From positions 62,001 to 126,000 of the forward strand of contig NZ_BAUX01000005.1 of assembly GCF_002897035.1 (NCBI RefSeq): a stretch of DNA of 64,000 nt. Direction: 5' to 3'. The first letter of the stretch is position 1; the number at the start of each line of letters is the position of its first letter. This document shows, piece by piece, positions 41,552-49,899 of the stretch. The notes below the pieces were generated by a model. That model made no database searches. It saw only the letters and a list, made by a program, of their open reading frames with translations, and was not told the origin of the DNA. Position numbers and translations under genes: made by a program. Source of the stretch: Methylopila sp. Yamaguchi (GTDB lineage: Bacteria > Pseudomonadota > Alphaproteobacteria > Rhizobiales > Methylopilaceae).

Positions 41552-42529
41552 ATGTTGTCCCTGTTGGGCGGTCGGAGGCGCTTCGACGACCTTTCCGAGC
41601 GCGAGATGCTCGCGCTGGCGATCTCCTCGGAAGAGGACGACGCGCGCATCTATGCCGACTACGCCGCGCGGCTCGACGCCGACTATCCCGCCTCGGCGAC
41701 CGTCTTCCGGGGCATGGCGGAGGAGGAGGACCGCCACCGCCGCCGCCTCCTCGACCTGTTCGCCCGGCGGTTTGGCCCGCATGTGCCCCTGATCCGCCGC
41801 GAGCACGTCGCGGGCTATTACGCCCGCCGCCCGACGTGGCTCGTCGACCAGCTCGGCATCGAGCGCATCCGCGCCGAGGCGGAGCGCATGGAGGAGGACG
41901 CGGCGCGGTTCTACGAACTGGCCGCCAAGCGCACCAGCGACGCCGACACGCGGAAGCTGCTCGGCGACCTCGCCCAACAGGAGCGCGGCCATCAGGCGAC
42001 CGCCGATCATCTGGCGGACGCCAATCTCGGCTCGGACGCCCAGGCCACGGAGGCCGACACCGCGCGCCGGAAGCTGATCCTGACCTGGGTTCAGCCCGGC
42101 CTCGCCGGCCTGATGGACGGTTCGGTCTCGACGCTCGCGCCGATCTTCGCCACCGCCTTCGCCACCCAGAACTCCCACACGACGCTGCTTGTGGGCCTCG
42201 CCGCCGCCATCGGCGCCGGCATCTCGATGGGCTTCACGGAAGCCGCGCACGACGACGGGGTGATTTCGGGCCGGGGGTCGCCGCTGAAGCGTGGCCTCGC
42301 CTCCGGCGTTATGACAGCCGTCGGCGGGCTGGGCCACGCCCTGCCCTACCTGATCGGAGATTTCTGGACGGCGACCGCGATCGCGGCGCTGGTGGTCGTC
42401 GTGGAGCTGTGGGCGATCGCCTGGATCCAGAACCGCTTCATGGAGACGCCGATGATGCGGGCGATCGTGCAGGTGGTGGTCGGCGGCGCGCTGGTGTTCG
42501 CGGCCGGGGTGTTGATCGGGGGCGCCTGA
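41552..42529 (+). CDS. mbfA: Membrane-bound ferritin / iron exporter MbfA
   Basis: 325-aa fusion of an N-terminal ferritin-like (erythrin) domain (~1-155, with Glu/His-rich di-iron helices: AISSEEDDARIYADYAARL, MAEEEDRHRRRLLDLF, EAERMEEDAARFYELA, LAQQERGHQATADHL) and a C-terminal VIT1-like membrane domain (~170-325, LAGLMDGSVSTLAPIFATAFA). It exports iron and protects from iron and peroxide stress. The ICE box immediately upstream indicates Irr repression under low iron. Confidence 0.94.
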   Translation: MLSLLGGRRRFDDLSEREMLALAISSEEDDARIYADYAARLDADYPASATVFRGMAEEEDRHRRRLLDLFARRFGPHVPLIRREHVAGYYARRPTWLVDQLGIERIRAEAERMEEDAARFYELAAKRTSDADTRKLLGDLAQQERGHQATADHLADANLGSDAQATEADTARRKLILTWVQPGLAGLMDGSVSTLAPIFATAFATQNSHTTLLVGLAAAIGAGISMGFTEAAHDDGVISGRGSPLKRGLASGVMTAVGGLGHALPYLIGDFWTATAIAALVVVVELWAIAWIQNRFMETPMMRAIVQVVVGGALVFAAGVLIGGA

Positions 42530-42555
42530 GGCGCCGCCGCGCTCAGCCTCAGCCT

Positions 42556-43077
42556 CTAACCGCCGAACGCCTGGCGCAGCCGCTCCATCTGCCCGTGCAG
42601 CGGGTGCGGGGCCTGCTCGGCGGCCTCCCCCGGCGAGGCGAGCTGACGGTCGAGCAGCTGAACCCGCTCCTGCAGACGGGAGGTGCGGTCCACGAGATCG
42701 CGCAGGCGTTCCGGCAGGCGCGCCAGCACGTCGTCCGGCAGCGTGGAGCCGATCGGCGACAACCGCACCTTCTGCTTTTCCTCGCGCGCCTGATCGTAGG
42801 ACATCTCGCCCTCGTTGACCGCGCGCTGCACGAGCAGCCAGGAGGCGATCTGCATCAGGCGGGTGGTGAGGCGCATGCTCTCGGTGGCGTAGGCGATCGA
42901 CTCGGTCCGCCCGAGCTCCCGCGACTCGCCCCGGCCCTCGCCGTCGAGATAGGCGGCCGTCTCCTCGACGAGGCCCATGCCTTCCCGGAACAGGGACATG
43001 AAGGAGGCGGAGCCGACCAGACGCATGCCGAAGGACACGGCGCCGGCCTCGGCATCGGAACGCTCACGGTCGATCAT
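42556..43077 (-). CDS. rcdA: RcdA, regulator of CtrA degradation (DUF1465)
   Basis: 173-aa helical adaptor that helps deliver CtrA to ClpXP at the cell pole. Recognised from the DUF1465 core: GMGLVEETAAYLDGEGRGESRELGRTESIAYATESMRLTTRLMQIASWLLVQRAVNEGEMS. The ATG at 43077 has a GAGAGGG site upstream; the frame is open further to 43194 without family residues. Same strand as DUF1192, 324 bp downstream of it. A perfect CtrA-type box lies ~270 bp upstream. Together with ctrA and trcR this makes a third cell-cycle regulator in the window. Confidence 0.9.
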   Translation of the reverse strand: MIDRERSDAEAGAVSFGMRLVGSASFMSLFREGMGLVEETAAYLDGEGRGESRELGRTESIAYATESMRLTTRLMQIASWLLVQRAVNEGEMSYDQAREEKQKVRLSPIGSTLPDDVLARLPERLRDLVDRTSRLQERVQLLDRQLASPGEAAEQAPHPLHGQMERLRQAFGG

Positions 43078-43225
43078 TTCGCACCCTCTCTCAAACGCCC
43101 GCCGACAGGCTAAGGGCATACCGCCCATAGCTCGCAGCATCAACGCGGAGCGGTCCGCAAATCGTGGACCAGACGGCCTGTTGTCCCTCGCCATCTTGCC
43201 GGAGAGGTTAACGGAACATGGCGCG

Positions 43226-43252
43226 AAAAAAAGGCCGCCAATACGGCGGCCT
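43226..43252 (-). terminator. Leftward intrinsic terminator between DUF1192 and rcdA
   Basis: 8-bp stem AGGCCGCC/GGCGGCCT (43232-43239, 43245-43252) with AATAC loop; read leftwards it is followed by seven Ts (complement of 43226-43232). It separates DUF1192 or a short RNA from rcdA. Confidence 0.85.
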
Positions 43253-43344
43253 GAAAGTGTGATGACAGGGAGGCGTCAAACAGAGTGGACAGGAACCACT
43301 CGCAATCCAGAAAACTGGACGCAGCCATCAATGAACGAGGAAGG

Positions 43345-43359
43345 TTAACCGACGGTTAA
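43345..43359. promoter_or_regulatory. Perfect CtrA box, TTAA-N7-TTAA
   Basis: TTAACC-GAC-GGTTAA, an exact match to the CtrA consensus spacing and itself a perfect palindrome. It lies in the 323-bp gene-free stretch (43078-43401) between DUF1192 and rcdA. In Caulobacter rcdA is CtrA-activated. Here an intrinsic terminator lies between this box and rcdA, so the regulated transcript may be a short RNA. Confidence 0.65.
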
Positions 43360-43401
43360 GCGAGGCAGGGCCTTGGAAATTCAACCGTACGGCGAGGCCG
43401 T

Positions 43402-43599
43402 TCAGCGCCGGAACAGCTGGTCCGCGGCGCTCCGCTGCGCGGTCTTGGCGGCGATCTCGGCTTCGATCCGCGCGATCTCGGCCTGAAGCGCGGCGATCCG
43501 CAGCCGTAGCTCGTCGATCGACACCGGCCCGAGGTCCTGCCCGATCACGTGGGGCGACCGCGGCCGCGCCGCGGCGCCGTCGTCGTCGAAAAGAGACAT
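43402..43599 (-). CDS. DUF1192 domain protein
   Basis: 65-aa protein: MSLFDDDGAAARPRSPHVIGQDL then LGPVSIDELRLRIAALQAEIARIEAEIAAKTAQRSAADQLFRR, a short lead followed by a coiled-coil helix, the DUF1192 layout, which is regularly next to DUF1465/rcdA in Rhizobiales. GGGAGG ribosome site precedes the ATG. Function unknown. Confidence 0.85.
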   Translation of the reverse strand: MSLFDDDGAAARPRSPHVIGQDLGPVSIDELRLRIAALQAEIARIEAEIAAKTAQRSAADQLFRR

Positions 43600-43768
43600 C
43601 CAGACCTCCCTCGGTTCGTCTCAGATCGGCACGGCGTGCCGCGGAGGGACACAGGTAAGCAGTTGCACGAAGGTGCAAACGCTCGTTAAACGGGCTATCC
43701 GCTCGAGTTAAGCGGCCGAACATCACTTAGCAGCCGCCCGCGAGGCGGTCCACGCGAGGGAGCCGGGC

Positions 43769-44023
43769 ATGACGCCGCTGGAGCAGTGCTTTTCGATCTG
43801 CTGCGCGCTGGCGCGTTCGGGCCACGCCGCGGCCATCGGTATTGGCCAGACCGAAATTCGACGCATGCTCAACAGCATAGACGACTGCGCCTACACGCGC
43901 GCCCGCGCGCTCGAGAGCCTGGCCTTCGATCTCGCGGTGGCGGTGGAGGCGAACGACGTGGCGACCGCGCTGGACCGCGAGATCGCCGCGCAGCTCCGCG
44001 GCCTCGGCGCCGCCGCAATCTGA
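43769..44023 (+). CDS. Hypothetical 84-aa protein
   Basis: Starts ATG 43769 with GGGAG 7 nt upstream. MTPLEQCFSICCALARSGHAAAIGIGQTEIRRMLNSIDDCAY... then Ala-rich helices (VAVEANDVATALDREIAAQLRGLGAAAI). Three Cys within 35 residues; no membrane helix or signal. Codon use is genome-like. I do not recognise the family. It lies alone, between divergent DUF1192 and trcR on its own strand. Confidence 0.5.
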   Translation: MTPLEQCFSICCALARSGHAAAIGIGQTEIRRMLNSIDDCAYTRARALESLAFDLAVAVEANDVATALDREIAAQLRGLGAAAI

Positions 44024-44155
44024 ACTCCCGACGATCCGCAAGACGCGTTGCTTGCGTCCTCGCGACGGCTTATACACGGCGAAACCCCCGTCATCGAGAA
44101 CTCGATCAGGGCTCCGCCGCGCCCCGGCGGCCGGAGCGAGAGGAGCATTGCACCC

Positions 44156-44851
44156 ATGTCAAACGCGCCGCTGATGCCGAAGGCCACGGCTGTCTGGCTT
44201 GTCGAGAACACCTCGCTGTCGTTTTCCCAGATCGCCGACTTCTGCAAGCTGCATGAGCTCGAGGTAAAGGCGGTCGCCGACGGCGAGGCCGCGCAGGGCA
44301 TCAAGGGCCAGGACCCGATCACCTCCGGCCAGTTGACCCGCGAAGAGATCGAGCGCGCCCAGAAGAACCCGAACCACCAGCTGCAGCTCGCGGTCTCCAA
44401 GGTCCGCCTGCCGCCGGTGAAGCCGCGCAAGGGCCCGCGCTACACGCCGGTCTCCCGCCGCCAGGACCGCCCGAACGCCATTCTCTGGCTCGTGCGCAAC
44501 CATCCCGAGCTGAAGGACAGCCAGATCATGCGTCTCGTCGGCACGACGAAGACCACGATCGCGGCGATCCGCGACCGGACGCACTGGAACGCGCAGAACC
44601 TGACGCCGGCCGATCCCGTGACGCTCGGCCTCTGTTCGCAGATCGACCTCGACTTTGAGGTGGCGAAGGCCGCCAAGGCGAACCCGGACGCGGTGCTGCG
44701 CAAGGAGGAAGAGCCGGAGACCCTGCTCTCCGCCGAGATCACCACCGCCGAAGACGCGCCCGAGCGGGAGCTCGACGTCGAGAGCGTTTTCGCCAAGCTC
44801 AAGCAGCTCAAGCGCGACGACGCCGACGAGGACGACGACGACCGTCGCTGA
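44156..44851 (+). CDS. trcR: Cell cycle transcriptional regulator TrcR (DUF1013)
   Basis: 231-aa DNA-binding-type protein, essential or near essential in many Alphaproteobacteria. The DUF1013 core is unmistakable: MPKATAVWLVENTSLSFSQIADFCKLHELEVKAVADGEAAQGIKGQDPI, RREEIERAQ-type TREEIERAQKNPNHQLQL, and RPNAILWLVRNHPELKDSQIMRLVGTTKTTIAAIRDRTHWN with a helix-turn-helix. It ends in a low-complexity acidic tail (RDDADEDDDDRR). AGGAG lies upstream of the ATG. Single gene with its own strong terminator. Confidence 0.93.
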   Translation: MSNAPLMPKATAVWLVENTSLSFSQIADFCKLHELEVKAVADGEAAQGIKGQDPITSGQLTREEIERAQKNPNHQLQLAVSKVRLPPVKPRKGPRYTPVSRRQDRPNAILWLVRNHPELKDSQIMRLVGTTKTTIAAIRDRTHWNAQNLTPADPVTLGLCSQIDLDFEVAKAAKANPDAVLRKEEEPETLLSAEITTAEDAPERELDVESVFAKLKQLKRDDADEDDDDRR

Positions 44852-44899
44852 AAAAACGGATCCCGGCGGCGCTCCGCCGCCCACTCTCGCGTTCCGATG

Positions 44900-44942
44900 A
44901 AGGCCGCGCATCCCATGAAGGGGTGCGCGGCCTTCGGCTTTT
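44900..44942 (+). terminator. Terminator of trcR
   Basis: 11-bp stem AAGGCCGCGCA/TGCGCGGCCTT (44900-44910 with 44924-44934) and a GC-capped loop, followed by CGGCTTTT. Confidence 0.85.
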
Positions 44943-45084
44943 CAGGCCCAGCCGGAAGGCGCGGCGACGACGCCGGGCGCAACCTGAAAAACAACTACTA
45001 TCGATTATACAACCTATGGTACAGTTGATCCGTCGCTCACGCGCGCGGGGGTGCAGGCGTCAGTCGACTTTGGGGGACGAAATC

Positions 45085-46661
45085 GTGGGCGCAACTTCGG
45101 AAAAGCTTAGAGGATCGGTGGTCGGCGTGGTCGGCGTCTGCATATTCGTCGGCTTCGCCGCTTTGCTTGGGCTGGCGGCCTTTTGGAGCCTGGAGTCGAA
45201 TACGCCGCTGATCTTCCCGATCTGCGCGAGCCTGTTCCTGGCTGTCATTACTCCGATGACCGTGATCGCAGTCCGGCATCAGGTCCGGCTGTCACGTATC
45301 AAGCTGATCGACGTCTTCGCAAAGACCTTCGGGCTGAGCACCAAGCCGCCGCTCCCTCTGCACGGCGGGGCAGCTCCGGACCTGAACGATCCGAAGACCG
45401 TCGTCTCCTTCGAGTTCGTAAAGGGGAAATACTACGTCGACCTCGACTTGAAGAGCGAAGACCCGAGGCTGGAGGACCTGCCGCGGTTTCCGATGATGCT
45501 GCACGCGGATTGGATGCTGCTGCTCTGCGCGCTGCCGTTCATGGGCCTTTCAGCGTTCGGGGTGTTCGTCCTGTTCGCTCCAGCAGCGGACATTCTAAAC
45601 TCTGGAGGCTCCGTAAGCGCATGGCTTTGGCCAAGCATGCTGGCGCTCGGCGGCCTCCCGAGCGCGGCCGTCGCGGACGCCGCGGCCGCTGCTGCGCAGC
45701 ACGTTAACGTGCTCACGGTGGCGGCCGTAGCTTTCGCGGGCGCCTATTTCTACTGCCTTCGCCTGCTATTGCGCGCGGTGGCGTCGTTCGACCTGTCGCC
45801 GGTCACCTTTCTTCGCGCTTTCGCGCACATGGTGATGGCGACGACGCTCGCGGTGGTGATCTATCGCGTGTTTCCATCCGCAGAAGGCGTAACCGCGACG
45901 GCCAAGGAATATTACCAGGCGCTCTCCGGCGTGACGGTCGTCCCTGCGACGACCGTCACGGACTCCGGCGGCGGCGTAAAGTCGTTCTGGCTCATCCTCT
46001 CCTTCGCGCTCGGCTTCGTTCCCGAGGCCGCGATCCAATACGTGCTGCAGAAGGCGGGATTTCGCTTCAAGGCGCGCTACGACGAGGTCGAGACCCACGC
46101 CGGGACGATCCCGGTCACGATCCTCGACGGCGTCGACTCGCCGACCGCCTTTCGGCTCGAGGAATCCAATGTCTTCGAGGTGCAGAACCTCGCCACGCTC
46201 AATCCGATTATGCTGCACGTCGAGTCCCCGTTCGGCATCTACCAGACGATCGACTGGGTCGCTCAGGCGCAGCTTTGCACGGTGGTCGGGCCGGAGCGCT
46301 TCTTCGCCCTGAAGATGCTCAACATCCGGACGATCTTCGATCTCGAGCGCGCGGTGCTGTCTGACGAAAGCACGAGCGAGGTGCAGATCGCCGTGGGCGC
46401 GATTCTGACCTCCCCCTGCGACCGCGACCGCGCCTGCCTCGCCGCCTTCGGCCTGCCGCCAGGGCCAACTCAGCCTCATGGACGATCCCGTCAGTGGAGC
46501 ATTTCGTGGAGCTGATCGTCGACGACCTGCACGTGCACCGGCTGCGGCAGATCTGGATCCTTATCGCCAAGCAGCTCGGCGAAGACCACGAGCACTTCAA
46601 GTACACGCGGCGAAAGCGGGCGACCGGGGCTCCGGCCGCAGCGGACCAGATCGCTGCGTAA
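45085..46661 (+). pseudogene. Six-helix membrane protein of unknown function, frameshifted near its C-terminus
   Basis: Start GTG 45085 with GGGGGA 7 nt upstream, after an AT-rich promoter-like stretch (~44985-45030). Frame 1 runs to a stop at 46513-46515 and contains six helices (GSVVGVVGVCIFVGFAALL; FPICASLFLAVITPM; WMLLLCALPFMGLSAFG; VNVLTVAAVAFAGAYFYC; MVMATTLAVVIYRVFP; FWLILSFALGFVPE) and a soluble domain with ESPFGIYQTIDWVAQAQLC and VGPERFFALKMLNIRTIFDLE, which looks like a helix-hairpin-helix. Past about 46465 protein-like sequence continues in another frame to a TAA at 46659-46661 (SVEHFVELIVDDLHVHRLRQ IWILIAKQLGEDHEHF). A single missing base near 46460-46466 would join them. Family not recognised. 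Confidence 0.6.
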
Positions 46662-46670
46662 TCGCCTGCC

Positions 46671-48563
46671 TCACGTCCGGCCCGCCAGCGCCGCGCCGAT
46701 CTCGTCGAGCGTCGTCGGGTCCTCGATCGTCGCCGGCATGGTCCAGTCCTCGCCGTCGGCGATCTTCTGGATCGTTCCGCGCAGGATCTTCCCCGAGCGC
46801 GTCTTGGGGAGGCGCTGGACGGTGAGCGCGGTCTTGAAGGCCGCCACCGGGCCGATGCGGTCGCGCACCAGCGCCACGATCTCGCGCTCAATGTCCGCGA
46901 AGGGCCGCGAGACTCCGGCCTTCAGCACCACGAAGCCGGTGGGCGACTGGCCCTTGAGCGCGTCCGCCACGCCGACGACGGCGCATTCCGCGACGTCGGG
47001 GTGGCCCGCGATCACCTCTTCCATGCCGCCGGTCGAGAGCCGGTGGCCGGCGACGTTGATGATGTCGTCGGTGCGGGCCATGAAGAAGACGTAGCCGTCC
47101 TCGTCGATGAAGCCGGCGTCCGAGGTCTGGTAATAGCCGGGGAAGCCCTCGAGATAGGCCGAGCGGAAGCGGTCGTCGGCGTTCCACAGCGTCGGCAGGC
47201 AGCCGGGCGGCAGCGGCAGCTTGATCACGATGTTGCCGAGCGCCCCCGGCGCCGCCTCATGGCCGGCGTCGTCCAGCACCTTCACGTCATAGCCGGGCAT
47301 CGGCACGGTCGGCGAGCCGTGCTTCACGGGCAAGGGCTCGATCCCGAGCGGGTTGCCGACGATCGCCCAGCCGGTCTCGGTCTGCCAGCAATGGTCGATC
47401 ACGGGAACCTTCAGCAGGTCCTCCGCCCACTGCACCGTCGGCGGGTCCGCCCGCTCGCCCGCGAGGAACAGCGCGCGGAAGCCGCCGAGGTCGTGCCGGC
47501 GGAACAGCTCGCCTCCGGAGTCCTCCTTCTTGATGGCGCGCAGCGCGGTGGGCGCGGTGAACAGCGCGACCGCCTTGTGCTCGGCGATCACTCGCCAGAA
47601 GGCGCCGGCGTCGGGCGTGCCGACCGGCTTGCCCTCGTAGAGGATCGTGGTGGCGCCGTGGAGCAGCGGACCGTAGATGATGTACGAGTGCCCGACGACC
47701 CAGCCGATGTCGGACGCGCACCAGAACACCTCGCCGGGCGCGATCCCGTAAAGCCCCTTCATGGTCCAAGCGAGGGCTACGAGGTAGCCGCCGGTGTCGC
47801 GCACCACGCCCTTCGGCGTACCCGTCGTGCCGGACGTGTAGAGGATGTAGAGCGGATCCGTGGCCTTCATGCGGGCGCATGGGGTCGTGCGGCCCTCGGC
47901 CGCGGCGACGAGGCTCGCCCAGTCGTGGTCGCGGCCGTCGGTCATCTCAGCGTCGAATTGCAGGCGCTGCAGCAGGATGACCGCCTCGGGGGCATGCGCC
48001 GCTCCCGCCAGCGCCGCGTCGAGCAGGGGCTTGTAAGGCACGATCCGCGTCGGCTCGACCCCGCAGGAGGCCGTCAGCACCACCTTGGGGGTGGCGTCGT
48101 CGATCCGCTTGGCGAGTTCGTTCGCTGCGAAGCCGCCGAACACCACGGAGTGGATCGCGCCGAGCCGCGCGCAAGCGTAGGTCGCGATCACGGCCTCCGG
48201 GATCATCGGCATGTAGACGACGACCCGGTCGCCCGGTCCGACCCCGAAATCCTGCAGCACGGCGGCGAAGCGTGAGACCTCGGCCAGAAGCTCGGCGTAG
48301 GAATAGGCGCGTTTGGCGCCGGTGACGGGGCTGTCGTAGATCAGCGCCGCCTGCTCGCCTCGACCCGCGGCCACATGCCGGTCAAGCGCGTTGTGGCAGG
48401 CGTTGACGACCCCGTCCGGGAACCAGCGGCCGTAAACGCCGAGAGCAGGATCGAAGGCGCGGGTCGGACGCTCGAACCAGTCGATCGCCTCCGCCGCGGC
48501 GAGCCAGAAAGCTTCGCGGTCGTCGAGCGAGGCGGCGTAGAGCTCGCGGTACGATGCCGACAT
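46671..48563 (-). CDS. prpE: Propionyl-CoA synthetase (acetyl-CoA synthetase family) PrpE
   Basis: 630-aa acyl-adenylate-forming enzyme that activates propionate, probably also acetate, to its CoA ester. Start ATG 48563 with GGGAGGG upstream and MSASYRELYAASLDDREAFWLAAAEAIDWFERPT, a PrpE-type N-terminus. Adenylation motifs: ILYTSGTTGTPKGVVRDTGG (A3), YGPLLHGATTILYEGKPVG, HCWQTETGWAI, YYQTSDAGFIDEDGY (A7), and the catalytic Lys in LPKTRSGKILRGTIQKIADG. Propionate over acetate is suggested by the N-terminus and length. Not in a prp operon here. Convergent with the frameshifted membrane gene. Confidence 0.9.
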   Translation of the reverse strand: MSASYRELYAASLDDREAFWLAAAEAIDWFERPTRAFDPALGVYGRWFPDGVVNACHNALDRHVAAGRGEQAALIYDSPVTGAKRAYSYAELLAEVSRFAAVLQDFGVGPGDRVVVYMPMIPEAVIATYACARLGAIHSVVFGGFAANELAKRIDDATPKVVLTASCGVEPTRIVPYKPLLDAALAGAAHAPEAVILLQRLQFDAEMTDGRDHDWASLVAAAEGRTTPCARMKATDPLYILYTSGTTGTPKGVVRDTGGYLVALAWTMKGLYGIAPGEVFWCASDIGWVVGHSYIIYGPLLHGATTILYEGKPVGTPDAGAFWRVIAEHKAVALFTAPTALRAIKKEDSGGELFRRHDLGGFRALFLAGERADPPTVQWAEDLLKVPVIDHCWQTETGWAIVGNPLGIEPLPVKHGSPTVPMPGYDVKVLDDAGHEAAPGALGNIVIKLPLPPGCLPTLWNADDRFRSAYLEGFPGYYQTSDAGFIDEDGYVFFMARTDDIINVAGHRLSTGGMEEVIAGHPDVAECAVVGVADALKGQSPTGFVVLKAGVSRPFADIEREIVALVRDRIGPVAAFKTALTVQRLPKTRSGKILRGTIQKIADGEDWTMPATIEDPTTLDEIGAALAGRT

Positions 48564-48823
48564 TGGTGTTCCCTCCCATCGACGCGGCGCTTGGCGGCCG
48601 CTTGCGCTGTCCTCAAGAGTTATCCGTTTCCCAGCGCTCCCGCCACGCGTCCGCACGCCAGGCCGGAGCGGACGCAAGCACTCTCCAACCCGCGGATCGT
48701 GGACCCCAGCGTTCCGGACGCCGATCGCCGGGGATGCGCGGTCCACCGGGAATTTTTCCTAACCAAAACGTAACATTCTACCTTCAGACTTGGGGTGCGT
48801 ACCCGTCGAAGTCTGGAGATCGT

Positions 48824-49618
48824 ATGCGCGCCGGCCACGAGTCCCATGATCTGTTGCTGTCAGCCGGCTGTCTGGGATGCAGCACGCCGTTTCCCCGCGC
48901 CATCACCATGGCGTTCCAGCCCATCGTGGACGTGACCAACGGTTCGATCTTCGCGTTCGAGGCGCTCGTCCGCGGCGTCGACGGCGCGGGCGCCGGCGCG
49001 GTGCTGGCGGACGTGACGCCGGACAACAGGTTCGCCTTCGACCAGCTCTGCCGCCGGACCGCGGTGGAGCTCGCGGCCAGGCTTCGGATCGAGGCGCGGC
49101 TGTCGATCAATTTCATGCCGAACGCCGTCTATCAGCCCGAGATCTGCCTCGGCACGACGCTCGCCGCCGCCAAGCGGCACGATTTCCCGGTCGAGCGCAT
49201 CATGTTTGAGGTGACCGAAGGCGAGCGCGTCGACGACCGCGCTCACTTGACCCGCATCATGGCGGAGTACCGCCGTCAGGGCATGGTGACGGCGATCGAC
49301 GATTTCGGCGCCGGCCATTCCGGTCTGAACCTGCTCGCCGAGTTCCAGCCTGACGTGATCAAGCTGGACATGGACCTGATCCGCGGCATCGATCTCAGCC
49401 GCGCCCGACAGGCGATCGTCGCGAGCGTCGCCCGGCTGGCGGAGACGCTCGGAATCGCCGTCGTCGCCGAAGGCGTCGAGACGGAGGCGGAGCTCGCCGT
49501 GGTCAGGACCATCGGCATCCGGCTGGTGCAGGGCTATCTGCTGGCGAAGCCCGGGTTCGAACGCCTTCCCGAGGTCCGGTTGCCGGCGCCCGCGCCGAGC
49601 GCGAAAAACGCCGCCTAA
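48824..49618 (+). CDS. EAL-domain cyclic di-GMP phosphodiesterase
   Basis: 264-aa protein made almost entirely of one EAL domain. All catalytic residues are seen: FEALVRG (EAL), SINFMPNA (Asn), IMFEVTEGERV (Glu), VTAIDDFGAGHSGLNLL (DDFGAG), VIKLDMDLIRG (Lys) and VVAEGVETEAEL (Glu), so it should hydrolyse c-di-GMP. The first ~25 residues hold Cys pairs (LLLSAGCLGCSTPF), possibly metal or redox linked. GGAG 7 nt before the ATG. No GGDEF or membrane segment. It would favour motility over surface polysaccharide. Confidence 0.93.
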   Translation: MRAGHESHDLLLSAGCLGCSTPFPRAITMAFQPIVDVTNGSIFAFEALVRGVDGAGAGAVLADVTPDNRFAFDQLCRRTAVELAARLRIEARLSINFMPNAVYQPEICLGTTLAAAKRHDFPVERIMFEVTEGERVDDRAHLTRIMAEYRRQGMVTAIDDFGAGHSGLNLLAEFQPDVIKLDMDLIRGIDLSRARQAIVASVARLAETLGIAVVAEGVETEAELAVVRTIGIRLVQGYLLAKPGFERLPEVRLPAPAPSAKNAA

Positions 49619-49624
49619 ACGAGC

Positions 49625-49657
49625 GGAGGGGCCGTCCCCTCGCAGGACGACCCCTCC
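49625..49657. terminator. Hairpin between EAL gene and short leftward ORF
   Basis: 13-bp stem 49625-49637 with 49645-49657 (one G/T mismatch), 7-nt loop. It lies just after the EAL stop and just beyond the end of the leftward 24-codon ORF; no long T run on the plus strand. Confidence 0.6.
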
Positions 49658-49698
49658 CATCTCCAATCGCGGTCGAGAGACCCGCGACCACCCGAACG

Positions 49699-49773
49699 TC
49701 AGGCGCGATACCCAGCCGAAGCCAGAATCGAGGTCGCGGCGCTCTCCGAGCGCTGATCAAGACGATGAGACAC
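49699..49773 (-). CDS. 24-codon ORF with a near-perfect Shine-Dalgarno sequence
   Basis: GTG start at 49773; the peptide begins MSHRLDQRSE and ends ILASAGYRA. Upstream (complement of 49774-49788) is AAAGGAGGTGATCCG, complementary to the full 3' end of 16S rRNA over at least 12 nt, spaced 7 nt from the GTG. A hairpin follows its stop. Ribosome sites this strong are rare and mark highly translated genes. It may be a small protein or a leader peptide, but nothing regulated lies downstream on that strand (the EAL gene is convergent). Family unknown. Confidence 0.45.
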   Translation of the reverse strand: MSHRLDQRSESAATSILASAGYRA

Positions 49774-49899
49774 CGGATCACCTCCTTTCGGTTGTTAACG
49801 ACAGGGCAAAGGATGGGGACGGATCTGAGTCGCCGCAAGGCTTAAGATCCTTTTCTGAGAGATCCTTGAAGACGGCCCGCCGCGCCCGATGATCGGGTG

